A stretch of DNA of 64,000 nucleotides from Larimichthys crocea. Taxonomy: Eukaryota; Chordata; Actinopteri; Sciaenidae. The position numbers and the translations under genes were made by a program. Location: positions 20,233,868-20,297,867 of the forward strand of contig NC_040018.1 of NCBI RefSeq assembly GCF_000972845.2, given 5' to 3'. The notes under the pieces were generated by a model. It did not search any database and was not told the DNA's origin. It worked only from the letters and a program-made list of their open reading frames with translations. The stretch's first letter is position 1, and every line of letters begins with the position of its first letter. Of this stretch, positions 23,592 through 35,530 are shown piece after piece.

Positions 23592-24059
23592 TTGATTGCA
23601 CTGGAGCTTGTGTCTCTGGCCTACACCCTGGGTGATGCTGTCGAGGATAGGATGTCACAAGACATTAAATCACTTCTAATCTCCTCAAATCGCCTTCCAT
23701 CCAGTTGAGGAAGTGTAGGCGGCAATAATGAAGAAAGGAAATGCCACCTCTATCCAGGAACATGCCTGGGGCACAGTGATGTTGTCTCACGATGGAGAGT
23801 TGACCCCCAATAGTCAGCTTCTCACCTCCCACACACTTACAGTAATTCAGAGGTGACTTGTGTTTTCAGCTGTGCGTTGCATCACATTCAGATGATTAAC
23901 AGTCAAACTGCTGAAAATTAAAATTGTAAATACTGAGAGTACCTGGTCTTTGGTTCAAGTGAAGAATGGAAACTGCATGAAACTCAGCGTTAGGTGTGTT
24001 ACCAAAATAATCTGTTTGGTCAGTTGGAGCTCACAAGTGCAGAGAAGCTTTTTGACTGC
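23592..24059. other. Non-coding stretch
   Basis: Slightly richer in GC than its surroundings (23600-23850), but no frame or repeat is recognised. Confidence 0.4.
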
Positions 24060-24420
24060 TACCTGTCCAGCACAAATTTCTCATGGTTGTATGTTTTACT
24101 TTAGTTATTTCCTGTTTTATGCTCATGAGTCTTATGTAACTTTCTGTCTTTATTGCATTCCCTGCGTTTTGATTGTCTGCATTGTCCAGATTAGATTCAC
24201 CTGTATCTAGTTATCCTCCCCTCACTAGTGAATTTAGTTTGTGTGTTCCTTTGTTTCAGTTGCCAATTTGATTTGGCCATGAGTTTCTCTGTGTTGTATG
24301 GACTACTACTACTGTTTACTTGGACCTAGGAATACTGCCTTACCATCCTGTAAACCTTTGTTCTTTTTGTTAAAATAAAAACTACACAACCCTCTTGCTC
24401 TCTCTCTTGGTGTTCCTGCT
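24060..24420 (+). mobile_element. Copy of the 8150-family repeat (eroded)
   Basis: Shares an ordered set of blocks with 25606-26055: TTTTGATTGTC, GATTAG(A/T)TTCACCTG, TGTGTTCCTTTGTTTCAGTT, CCTTACCATCCTGTAA and TTGTTCTTTTTGTTAAAATAA. Ends are not sharp. It is non-coding and in the opposite orientation to the 8150 copy. Confidence 0.55.
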
Positions 24421-25605
24421 GCAGTTGATCAGAGAGCAGTCCAATACTTGCTCACTGTTTAGGTCAGTTTTGGTCACTACGAACTCTGGAAATATCCCAC
24501 GCTCTAGCTGCTAATTGCTGCACTTTGTTCACCAGCTAGTCACTTTATCTGTTTGCTGCTGATAGCGTAGAGTGGATTTTTAAAGGTTTTACAGTGGAAA
24601 CAGTTGAGAGCAGTGAGAGAGAATCAAACCTTAAGGTTGCAGGCCATGAAACCAAAGCAATGAGCTGACAGACACTGAGAACTGCAGTGTCTTTTAATCT
24701 GAAAAATATTGATTATAACAGCTTCAGGCAACACAAATCTTTGGTCATGATTAAAGAAAGATCACGTACAAAGTTAAGAGAAACCAAAGTTGACTGTATA
24801 GGGGATGGAATGATCACTGGTATCAAAGTGAAATACTTTATACACCCAAACATCTGCCACTGGTCTCCTTTTTGCACTTCCACTTTTACAACTGAAAAAC
24901 AACGAGTAACAAGAGGTCACTTATCAGAAAACTATCCTCTGCCAAAAACTATCTACTAAAATTATCCTGTACAACTACACACATTTTTATTGAGCACATC
25001 TGTGCGAGTGTGTTTGTTTGTTTAGAATCTCTGAACAAAGATTTGATAGATACATGTGTTATAAGAATCTCAGAACTCAGTGTGAATGGGGTTTTATTTA
25101 TGAGTAAAAAGTCTCAGTATTTTTAGCTTCAGCTTCATTAATTAGGAAAAAACGTAATTCTTCAGCTCTAGCTCAGGTACGCCTCAACTGGCTGTGTTTT
25201 TACATGTGGCCCTCTGCTACATGCCTGTCATGCCTGAGATCTCCAAATGTGTGGTGATCTGTCACCTTTTGTTCGCCAAGGCTCCTACTGTACATGCTGC
25301 CACAAGGAAGCAGCAAAAATGATGATGACATGGTGCAAAGCAACCACAAATGTCACTGCACTGCTATTACTATGACAACAAACAGAAACCGACTTATCCA
25401 TGTTTTCATGACTTTCTATCTGACTGCCAGCTCTGTTTCCAGCTAACAATGGGTGAGACGCTTGATCTAATTTGCATGACTTTGGACGGCTGGAGGAAAC
25501 TTACGCTGGGATGAAAACGGGCAAATGAACCCAGAACCTTCTTGCTGCAAAGCGACCATTGCCACTCCTCAATATGTTTAGTAATTGTTTCAAATATGCT
25601 GTTAG
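24421..25605. other. Non-coding stretch
   Basis: The plus frame at 24687-24959 has no recognisable domain. Nothing else seen. Confidence 0.45.
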
Positions 25606-26055
25606 TGTCATGGTTTGTGTTTTTTTGTTAATTGTTCCCAGTTTTATTTTGTAATTCTCTCTTTTACACATTTGACTTTACTTCCTGCCTTTTTTGCATT
25701 TTTGCCAGTTTTGATTGTCCGTTCTGCCCTGATTAGTTTTCACCTGCGTCCTCCTGCTCCTCACCTTTGTAGTTAGCCTGTGCGTTCCTTTGTTTCAGTA
25801 TCAGTTTGTTGTTGTACTATGTGTCAAGCATTCAGCCAATACCCAGTGCTCTGTTCCCTGGACTTTGCTTGTTTTTTTGGATTTTGGATTCTGCCTGCCT
25901 CTTTAGATTTGTTTGCCTGAGCTGGATCTCTTTCCTGTTTTGTGCCCTTACCTGCCTCACCATTCTGTAAGCCTTGTTCTTTGACTTTTTGTTAAATAAG
26001 TCATTGAACTGCACTAACTCTACCCCTACTATGTGCATTTGGGCCCTTTCTTTGG
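25606..26055 (+). mobile_element. Copy of the 8150-family repeat (longer)
   Basis: Begins TGTCATGGTTTGTG, matching the minus-strand start of the 8150 element, and continues with TTCCCAGTTTTATTTTG, TTTTGATTGTCCGTTC, GATTAGTTTTCACCTG, CTGTAAGCCTTGTTC and GCATTTGGGCCC near its right end. The right terminus is eroded, so the target duplication cannot be read. The minus frame at 25832-26038 lies inside it and is not a gene. Confidence 0.6.
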
Positions 26056-29000
26056 TGTTTCTTGTTTATTTTCTTGCACAAACAATAAAAAGTCTGAAAT
26101 TCCACTTGTAAAATGCTTTTGCACACAGTAGAAGTATGTTAGTATAAGCACTTCTAGATACATCTGTATTTATGTGAACTTATGATATTACTGCCATGCT
26201 AATTTCTGTTAGCGTTAATGGTAATTCCCATTGCATGTTGGCATCAAGCTAAAGGACTATGCTCTAGTTATATAAAATCAATTCAGGAATAAAAAAAATC
26301 ATAAAAGAATCCCAATACTTAGGGGAATTGATTTGCCCACCCCTACTATATCTAACTGAATGAATAAACAGTTGCTTTTTGGCACAGACTTGTAGTAAAT
26401 TCTGCCTCAGCAGAATAGGCCACATTTGATGTCTGCACAGGGGATTTTCTACTCTCAGTTCAGTGATGTCTAAGCACTGATAACAAATGCTGCAAACTGA
26501 TTGTTTGGAAGTGAAGAATAAAACAGCAATCATCACAGACACAGAACAACTTGTGATTGCTGAATGACAAACTCAAAGAACACTTCATGAGGATGATTAT
26601 GAGTAAATAATTGAAAGATATCGAAGGGGTGTCATGGATTCCCTTAAAGTAGATTTTCTTGAAATTGTCGATGCCAAACAAATCTTAAATTCCAGCCAAT
26701 GAAAAACTCACCCTTCTGCTCATGACAATGATGTTATATAGTCATGATCATGCACAGGCCATTTTCAAGCTGATTCACACTGATTGGATATCCATCGAAC
26801 CCTGTAACAGGAAATGGATTTTCCATAATGAATGAAGAAAATTCCATAATGAACTAAACCCACGCAATGCGATTCATTGACTGGCGTGCCTGAGCGCATT
26901 TCCAGCTCCACCAGTCTGATCCACCCAGTCATGCTTTGGAGACTATTTCTGTGGAGATGCTTCAACTGTCTTACCGTTTCCTTGGAAACTGCATTACCTG
27001 CCTACACTGTCAGCACCAGTTGCCGCTGATGTGATGGGAAGTCTCTGGAAACAAGACGTCCTCACCATTGGCCTGGTAAAAAAAGCGTAACTGTTGGAGA
27101 AGTTGAAAGAACCCATCTGGGTATTGTTCATTCATTACATCAGTGCCACCAGGTGAAAATAGATCCTTAATAGAGGTGTCAGCTAAAACTATTGACATGC
27201 AGTTTAAAATTTGTTAAATCTTATTAAGCTGTCTTATTTGATGACCTGTCACATGAACCACATCATTAAAAAAGTATGCCATCATTTTTTTTGTCCATAA
27301 TCAACTTTCTTGCAAACTGTAGGTTTCTTTCACGTTTGACTTCACTTTCTCGTGTAGGTATACTCTGAGCTTCATGCCACAATATGACACTGATCACTGC
27401 ACACTTTAGTAAACAATATTAATTTTCAGTGAATGCAAAATTGTGGAGAGGGAGCAAAGAACAAACTGATATGTGATATGGTATCTAAAACCATAAACAT
27501 AAAAAATGGCACTAAAGGTTTTGTTTAGGCAACTGACACTACTTACTTGAAGTTTGGGGAAGACTGAGGTTGTGGTTAAAAGAAATCAATGGTTGCTGTC
27601 TGTTGGGAAGGTCAATAGTGCCACACTACTCCCCTGCTTTTGTTCCTACCAGATAGAAGTCATACTGTAATTCACACAGCCACAAGAGGTCCTTGTCAGA
27701 TAAACATACTGTAGGTTGTTGGAGGCATTTGAACAAATGACAGACACTGTCAAAACACAGAGCAGAGTATATCAGGAGGTAAGACAATCTTATTCAAAAG
27801 AACAGGAGAACAATATTCTTTGCTGTGATCAACTGGATCTCATCTTGTGTCCTGGTTTCATTCATCTCAAGCTGCTCATCCAAATCCCACTTTCTAGAGC
27901 AGTTTCAGTTTCAAGCACCAGTAGTAATGGGTATTTTTGGCAGAGATTTACAGCGATTTCTTTACAAAGAGGGAAGAAAATGCATTGTGAAAAGGTGTCA
28001 TTGCCCGTTTTTGTGCAAGTAATGTCTGTGGATGTGAGGTTGTTTCACATCCATTGATCAAACAGCAGCCCAGCAGCTGCAGAAGTGGTAATATCAGCTT
28101 ATCACAGCATCCTGCCCATCATTCAGAGGCTGTTAGTGAGCTGCAGATGCAAGGCTTATCTAACCTCCAAAAGACATGACAGACAGCAGCCTGAGCCAAG
28201 GCCGGCTGCTGCAAAACTGTCAAGCCGGTAAAAGGTTCTACACCAAATTAATTTCCACCATCCTACCTCATGCTTACCTCTCTACTCCACTTCTCTTTTA
28301 TGGCTGCAACCAATTACTGGATTCCAGTAACAGACACATATTTCCAGCTCTTACCAAGCAGTCCAACTTCCTTCCTTGGTCTTTTGTCTGGTCTCTGTAT
28401 AAATATGAGCTAGTATCACTGCAGCTGCAGACTGCTGCTGTAGACAGCTTGAGAAGCGATATTGAAGATAAATCCAGTTTCACAAAAAGTTTAAAACGTA
28501 AACGTCCGAGCTGTCCTTCAGCAGGCAAAAAGCTTTAGATCAGAGCAGAATCCGACGCACTGCCTTCAGGTCTCTGCTCAACAGCTTTTGTTGGGCTGCT
28601 CAGGCTGGGTCACCTATCAGCAGCTCTGTCCCTGACGTCTGTCCCTAGAGCTTCAGGAGATGTCTCTTGGCTAGCAGCACTCTTATCCCTCTGTTCCGTA
28701 TGTTCTCTACTTCTTCGCCCTCATGTTGGAACGAGGGCAGACTGAACGCTGCAGTGACTCACTATCACCTCTCGGGGCACAAGGCATGTGCAAAAGCTAG
28801 TCGGTTAGCATGATAGTTTTAGTAGATATGTGTGCAACATGATACACAGATGTTTTTGACATAATGTCATGGGTGTTATCTTTTCACATTCTGTTGATGG
28901 TAGTTCAATTTTCGAATGTTTAAACATCTTTAAAATAGGACTGGCTATATCTTTTCACTCACATCTTTAAACGCTTCTCACCAACTTCACTTATTTTGTG

Positions 29001-32000
29001 TATATCCTGTTTATCAGACACAATCAGATAGTGGAGTGAGGTGTTGTTGGCGTTGCTGCACCATTCACAGAGCTGAGGTAAGATTTTTACTGGGGTTTTA
29101 TAATTTGCTGAAATGTCAGTCATGTTTTCCATTTCTATTCATGTTACAAAATCTTTGTTAACATGTAAGAAAGACTGGAAACCATTCATGGTCATGGACC
29201 ATTATCAGTGTGGATCTAAACTAGGTGAACATTGCAAACCATATCTTTAAAAAAATAAGCTTTGTTGTTGTCAAACAGCCTTTTGAAAAGTCCTTTGAAA
29301 ATAAGGATTATTTCTGAAAAGCAAACCAATATCCTGAAATGTATTTCACGCTTCTGGAAAGGTCTCTTACAGCGAACCACTGAAGCATCATTTTAACAGA
29401 CTAGGGCCATGTCTGTACACGCAAAGAGTACTTATGCTTTCCACACAGATATTAAAATCTATTGGTGTTGAGAATATGTATACTCACCCTGCACACTATA
29501 TTATAGTCATTTAAGATGAATTATTATGATGTAGCAAATTGCCAATAAAGGATAATAAAAGTGTGGCTTTGGATATCATTTTATGCTTTTTTTTTCTTTC
29601 ACTGCATCATGTTAGGATGCAATCTACAGCATAAAAAACTTAACTATGATTACAAAGTGATGTGTGAGTGGTTAACACCCTTTTTGTGACGAGTCTTAAT
29701 TTCGAGTCTTAATTTCTATCTTGAGTAAATGTGTTTGTCACTGTGCAAAAAGAATAACACCAGTGACCAATTAACAGATTGTATTGTAAAATGCTTACCA
29801 CTGTATTTAGGCTGTAGCTATGCATATTTGCTGTGCCAAGTGATACAAATGGCTGCTTTGGCATTGCTATTGCACAATTTAGGTGGAAATGAATATGTAG
29901 AGACCATACTGATTTTCTGGCCTATGATGATAACTGGGTAATGAGATGGTTTTCATTACTGAGAGCTGTTATCTTGCTCTTGTGTGCTGAACTGGGAACA
30001 GAGGTCAACCAATCAGCCGATGAATCAACACTGATAGGATGTTTAAAAAATATTGTTAATGGAGAAAAGTGGCTCTGATAGTGGCTCTTGGCTATCTACC
30101 TCAACCACTCACAGGTAGATGTACTGTAGCAGTTGACGTATACACACTGCTTCTTCATACACATAGCCACCAGTCAACTCAGGGAATATCTATGCTGCCA
30201 TTTAAAACCAAAAAGGGCACATCTACTCACCGGTAAAAGAGGCCAGGTCCTTCCTGAGAGTGATCGATTAGCTTGCCAACCCCTGGAAACGAGCCCGAAA
30301 GTCCTGGAAAAGAGCCAACAAGTCAGTAATTCACAGTCTGCTCCTTCTACAGAACTGGAATTCTCCAACTCCATCCCCAAACTCTATTACTCGAGGGACC
30401 ACCATCAAACCACCAGCCTCCGAGGCTGACCATTCCCTGGACCTGACAGCAGTGTCTTGGCCAGACTACAGGAGGTAAAACTCTGGAGACGGAGAATCAC
30501 TAAGGGTGTCTATTAGATGCAAGAAGAGTCACTTGTATTGAGTTTTTTTTTTTAGATAAGGACTCCCTGCTTGAACTGTGGGTTTTGTATTGAACACCTG
30601 GTTGTTAGTGATTGTTAAGGGATAATTTAGTCAGTTTTATTGATGAAAATAATATTTGTCATACTTGCTCTTAGTCAAACCGCTACTGTAGCATCTTACT
30701 TCTCAACTAGTATCACAACAATAGCTCAAAAAATAAAATCCATTCTCACCTAGATTTTTTAGTTTCATGTTCAGCTCCAGATATATTTATCTGGGCTCCA
30801 AATTATTATTAGTTATTAAATCGGCCTTTTCACTATTGATTGATTTCTAGATGAAACAGCACTCTTGAAGAAACCATGCCATCCCCGTCCATCTGCGTCT
30901 GCAAGAATCAGCTTTTTGGCAACAGAGATGTTTCAGTGAACGACTGCAGATGGACCAGTCATATCCCATTCTACCCTGAGCCAGATTGTGTCCATTGTGT
31001 GGGATGGCATCATTTATTTAAGTAATAGATAAATCAGGTTCCTTTACACAGCAGCTGAAGAGGCAAACAAGGAAATTGCAATTTGCACCGATGTATGGTT
31101 TCCCAAATGTAATTGAAGCTACCGACTACACACATTATGCAATAAGGGCACCTTGGGCACCTTGAATTTGTACATTAATCTGATACATTTTTCACTCCGT
31201 AAATGTCCAGATCATTTGTGATGCCCAAATGATGCCAACAAATGTGGTTGCCAAATGCCTAGGTCAAGCTGCAATTTGTTTATACATACTCAAAGGTGTG
31301 TGGGGGAGATTATAAGCTAGAGCAGTGTCGGATGGATAGCTTTGTGGTAAGGTATGATTAATTACTGACCTTTCAAGAGTGCTTTTCAATCTCCGGAGAG
31401 TTTTTTAAGGTCCATAGCTTAAAACTGCATTCACTGCTTCAGTTACTTTTTGTCATTCAACTTGTTTAATTTTGTTGCAAATTTTATTCAATTATTTAAT
31501 TTGATCAATGCGTATTTCAACTTAATGACCGTTAAAATTGCACTTTTTCTTCAACTGCTTCTGTAATTTCTCCTCAAAATTAAACTAAATGATGGCCCTT
31601 TTTTATGCAACCCAGCAGTTGGGGGTGTTTGAAGCCATTTGTGATAAATTGTGGGGATGTGCACAATTTCAGACGGTTGAGATACAGTTCTAGATTCAAT
31701 CAACAAGCCTAACTGCAACCTGTATAACCATTCCAAAATCTGCATGGGTGTTTTATGATCTGCCAACTTTATGGTTAGGTTTAGACAACTAAAAATACTG
31801 TTAAAGCTGCATTCAGTACTGAAAAAAGTATGTGTAATGTGAGGGGGTACACCCACAGAAAATTACCTATGGTGCACATGGGTCTATTTTGAATCATTGC
31901 TTTGTTTTTCTGGCTCACTTTGCTTTAATAAATCTTCCAACACAGCAGCCAGCAGTTTCAGTAAAAAATAAAAGCTCTGATAAACTCACTGTGTGCTACA

Positions 32001-32057
32001 TAACTAGTTCTAAACAAAAGACATAATTAATCTAGAGCCGGTGAATAGTTTAGCATC
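26056..32057. other. Long non-coding stretch
   Basis: 6 kb without a recognised gene. The segment 28540-28800 is noticeably more GC-rich, and 30130-30430 carries a 98-codon plus frame with protein-like composition. I recognise neither, and both lack splice or domain evidence. No tRNA or rRNA is seen. Confidence 0.45.
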
Positions 32058-33264
32058 TACAGTTCCCTCCAAAAGTATTGGAACAGTAAGGCGAATGCCT
32101 TTATTTTTGCTGTAGACTGAAAACATTTGGGTTTGACATCAAAAGATGAATATGAGACAAAATATCAACATTTTAGCTTTTATTTCCAGGTATTTTTATC
32201 TTGAGCCGATACACAATGTAGAAGATAGCACCTTTTGTTTGAACCCACCCATTTTTCATGTGAGATTTGGGTTTTGCCTGTGCATTTATAGCATGAAAGC
32301 CAGAGAGCTGTCTATGGGTGAAAAACAAGCAATTGTGAAGCTGAGAGAAGATGGAAAGTCAATCAGAGCCATTGTACAAACATTGGCCATAGCCAGTACA
32401 ACCATTTGAAATGTCCTGAAGAAGAAAGAAACCACTGTGTACTAAGTAACAGACGTCGAACAGGTAGACTGAGGAAACAGCAGCAGTTCATGAACAAAAG
32501 TGCAGAGTCTACACCAGAAGATGTAAAGCACTCATTTGCAAGAATAATTGGAAGGCCAGGCTGGAATTTGCTAAAGAATGCAAAGACAAGCCTCACACAT
32601 TCTTGGGCTTGCATGTCTTCTTTCTGAGACGAGCCCATTAATCTGTAACACATAATGGAAGCAGCAAAATGAACTACAGGAGGTCTACAGAAACATTTTG
32701 TCTGCTAATTTAAAGAAAGATGTAACCAAACTGATTGGGAGATCCTTCATGATGCAGCAAGATAATGTCCCAAAACACACTGTCAAGACAACAAGAGGGG
32801 GTAAGAAGTGGAAGGTTTCAGACTGGCCAAGTCAATTTCCAGACTTAAACCCTATAACGCATGCATTTTACCTGCTTAAGAGGAGACTGAAGAAAGCAAC
32901 AACAACTGAAAGAGGTTGCAGTAAAAGCCTGGAAATGCATCATAAAAGAAGAATGCAAAAGTTTCGCGATGTCAATGAGTCACAGACTTGATGCAGTTTT
33001 TGCAAGCAAATTATTTGCAACTAAATATTAGGTTTTATTCACTTTAATCTACTTTAAGTCTATCTGTTCCAATACTTTTGCTCACATGAAAAAAGGGTGG
33101 GTTCAATTAAAAGGTGCTATCTTATACATTGTGTATCAGAGCAAGATGTAAATACCTGGAAATGAAAGCTGAAATGTTGATCTTTTGTCAAACCCAAATG
33201 TTTTCAGTCCACAGCAATTCCAATAAAGAAATTCACCTCACTGTTCCAATACTTGGGGACTGTA
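32058..33264 (+). mobile_element. Tc1-like transposon, near full length, dead
   Basis: The element 32060-33262 (about 1.2 kb) is flanked by a TA duplication at 32058-32059 and 33263-33264. Ends are inverted: CAGTTCCCTCCAAAAGTATT and, reverse-complemented, CAGTCCCCAAGTATTGGAAC. The inverted repeats are long (about 32060-32266 and 33081-33262). An inner direct repeat of CAAAAGTATTGGAACAG (outer at 32070-32086) is present inverted at 33064-33080 on the right but lost on the left. This is an IR/DR layout like Sleeping Beauty-type Tc1 elements. The transposase inside is broken, so mobility would need a transposase supplied in trans. Confidence 0.9.
32293..32991 (+). pseudogene. Tc1 transposase remnant (DDE catalytic core destroyed)
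   Basis: The N-terminal DNA-binding part reads ARELSMGEKQAIVKL, then GKSIRAIVQTL, and stops at TGA 32407-32409 where the family has a tryptophan. A shifted frame then gives CVLSNRRRTGRLRK, the hinge/GRPR-like region, and another shift gives KARLEFAKECKDKPHTF. The middle third, including the first catalytic aspartate, is missing around 32630-32700. The C-terminal frame (32698-32991) keeps QQDN with the second aspartate at 32761-32763 and WPSQFPDLNPI. However, the catalytic glutamate position is threonine (ACG at 32857-32859), and the D-to-E spacing is three residues shorter than the 34 typical of Tc1. Confidence 0.85.
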
Positions 33265-33268
33265 GTTA

Positions 33269-33480
33269 CAGTGGTTCTCAACCTTTTTTGGGCCGGTGCC
33301 TCCCTGTTGTTTCCATCAAACACCTTCAATAAAGTGACAATACTAACCCCGAAACCCCACTGGACACATCTCTGTCACATCGCACCTGCAACGCTGTTTT
33401 GGTCTGTCCTGCATGCAACTTTAAACCCCACTGGGAGTGTTTCAGAAGCAGAGTGTTTAGCTCGCCAGACTTTGTTTACT
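33269..33480 (+). mobile_element. hAT-like terminal fragment (tentative)
   Basis: CAGTGGTTCTCAACCTTTTT at 33269 is the typical left end of Charlie/Tip100-like hAT elements, and TTGGGCCGGTGCC follows. No inverted partner ending in CCACTG is visible downstream, although 33958 has CAGTGTTTTTATGAGTGGGT, which could be another hAT end. It starts five bases after the Tc1 target duplication. Confidence 0.45.
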
Positions 33481-35448
33481 TGCTCAGATTTGGTCATTTG
33501 CTTGGTTTATGTGCTTGCAAATATGTTTCTACATGTGTAAATATTTTACTACATCTGTAAATATGCTACTTTTATCTTGGAATCAGGGGGTAATAGCTTG
33601 GCACACACATTAACACACCAATGCCACAACCATGGAGGTTCAATATCTTGCTCGGGACACTTCGACTGGACTGGAGTCATTTTTGTCATTTTACATACAT
33701 TTTTATGTAACACAAAACTAATAACATAATAATATAGATACAAAAATAACAGTAATTTGTCCTTATTGGCATAATACTTAAAATAAGTAGTTATAGTTAA
33801 TAGTTGTTTATTTACAGATGATTTTAGTCCATAATTAAATTAGAAAACAGAAAACTACTGTAAAAAGAGTTGTTTTCTTTGCGTTCTGTCTGAACTAACA
33901 GTAAGAGTTTCTCTAAACTAAAAGGTCGACTTTTCATCCTCCAGTGGTGCTCTAGAACAGTGTTTTTATGAGTGGGTCACCATTTTGTTTTGTGCATACG
34001 CATGCATGAGGGTGACACGATAAACAGTCCCACTAGATTCTAGTAGCTAATAGCAGGATATTTTTGAGTTGATGGAAATCAAAACGAGTGTTGGACTGCC
34101 TTCACCAGTTGGCCTGAAATATGACCCTGTGTCTCCTGGATGGGTAAATTATATGCACATTTGCTATAACAACTTTTTAAGGTGATAATGCTATTGTGTT
34201 TTCAGCTTGTTTTAATGACCATGAAAATAAAACATTAGGGAATGATTATGGCCATTGGTATGTTTTAAAAAACATTGATGTCAACCAGTGTTGACCCAAA
34301 AAGGCATCCAAATCTTCCCAACATGTTTTGTTAAAACAAATAACTATATGACTTGTTCTGCATTTTTACGTCAACGGTAAAGGTAGACGGCATCCAAAGT
34401 CCAAAGTATGGACGGTCTAAATCCATGTGAAGACACCATTATTCTATCTGGAGAGGAGAGTTGCAACTGTCAGACGACACTTGTCAGCAAAAGTATCAAT
34501 GTAGGTGGTTTCAAGGGTGAACAAATGACAGATGTAATGTTTTTGCTCAAAGCCAGTCTTGATTCAATGGACTCACCCATTCCTTAATCCCTGTTAAATG
34601 TCTGATCATTTTCAAGCTGAACCACTGCATTTTCAACCTTCCCATGCTGATTTGTGTTAATATGTTATTGCTGGCACCGTCTCAGTCTTTGCCAGTATCA
34701 GTATGTTATTTGTTCTGTCCAACACTTTAATTTGTTGTGTGTAATGAACACTAAAGCCTCCAGGGGCTGCTAGCAGGGCTTTAGAGTTTTTAGTCATGTT
34801 ATGTTTCTCTTCAGTGTAAATAGCATCATGGGCTGAAACCATATCCGTGTCTTCCTCCTGTGGAAATGGTATACTAGTGGTATAGTGGGGGAGAGTGTAG
34901 AAAGTGCAGAGGCAACAGGAAACCAGAGCAATGATCTTCAAACCATTAATTCATCTTTTCCGATTGGAATATCCTTCCTGAAACAGAGAAGCACTATGTT
35001 TGGCCATCAGGGATTTGGAAGAAGCGTTTAGGAGGGCGAGGTGGGAGGCACTGGGGGAGTGGGGGAGCAGAATGAGGGAAGAGAATAGTTCATTTCCCAG
35101 GGATCCATGGTAGAGACTATCAGGTTCTGAAGAGTGTGCTCTGAGAGAAATCTTATCGCCCTTATGTTGTTGTCGTCTGTAAACAATGCTTATCTATAAC
35201 CTCGCCTTCTTTTTTTTCCTTTTTTCTTCTTTGCATTTCTATGAGCTATTATAATGCATAGCAAATCCATTTACTCTGCAGCTGTTTTAGCTTTAACCGA
35301 ATCATGCTACTTTGTCAGTGCATTGTTTTAAATCGAATTTTTGAGAACAACCATCTCCCATGTGTTCTTGTAACTCCCTTTTCTTTGTGTGTCTGTCTCA
35401 TCCTCTTTACATTGTAATTTGTTTTGTTCCTATGTGTTCCTGCTGTTC

Positions 35449-35450
<2 letters not shown>
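33481..35450. other. Non-coding stretch
   Basis: No gene recognised. The GC-moderate segment at 35020-35110 is purine-rich. Confidence 0.4.

Positions 35451-35527
<77 letters not shown>
35451..35527. repeat. Compound (GA)n(GT)n microsatellite
   Basis: About 18 GA units join about 20 GT units at 35487. Opposing frames reading RERERE/CVCVCV here are artefacts. Confidence 0.97.
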
Positions 35528-35530
<3 letters not shown>

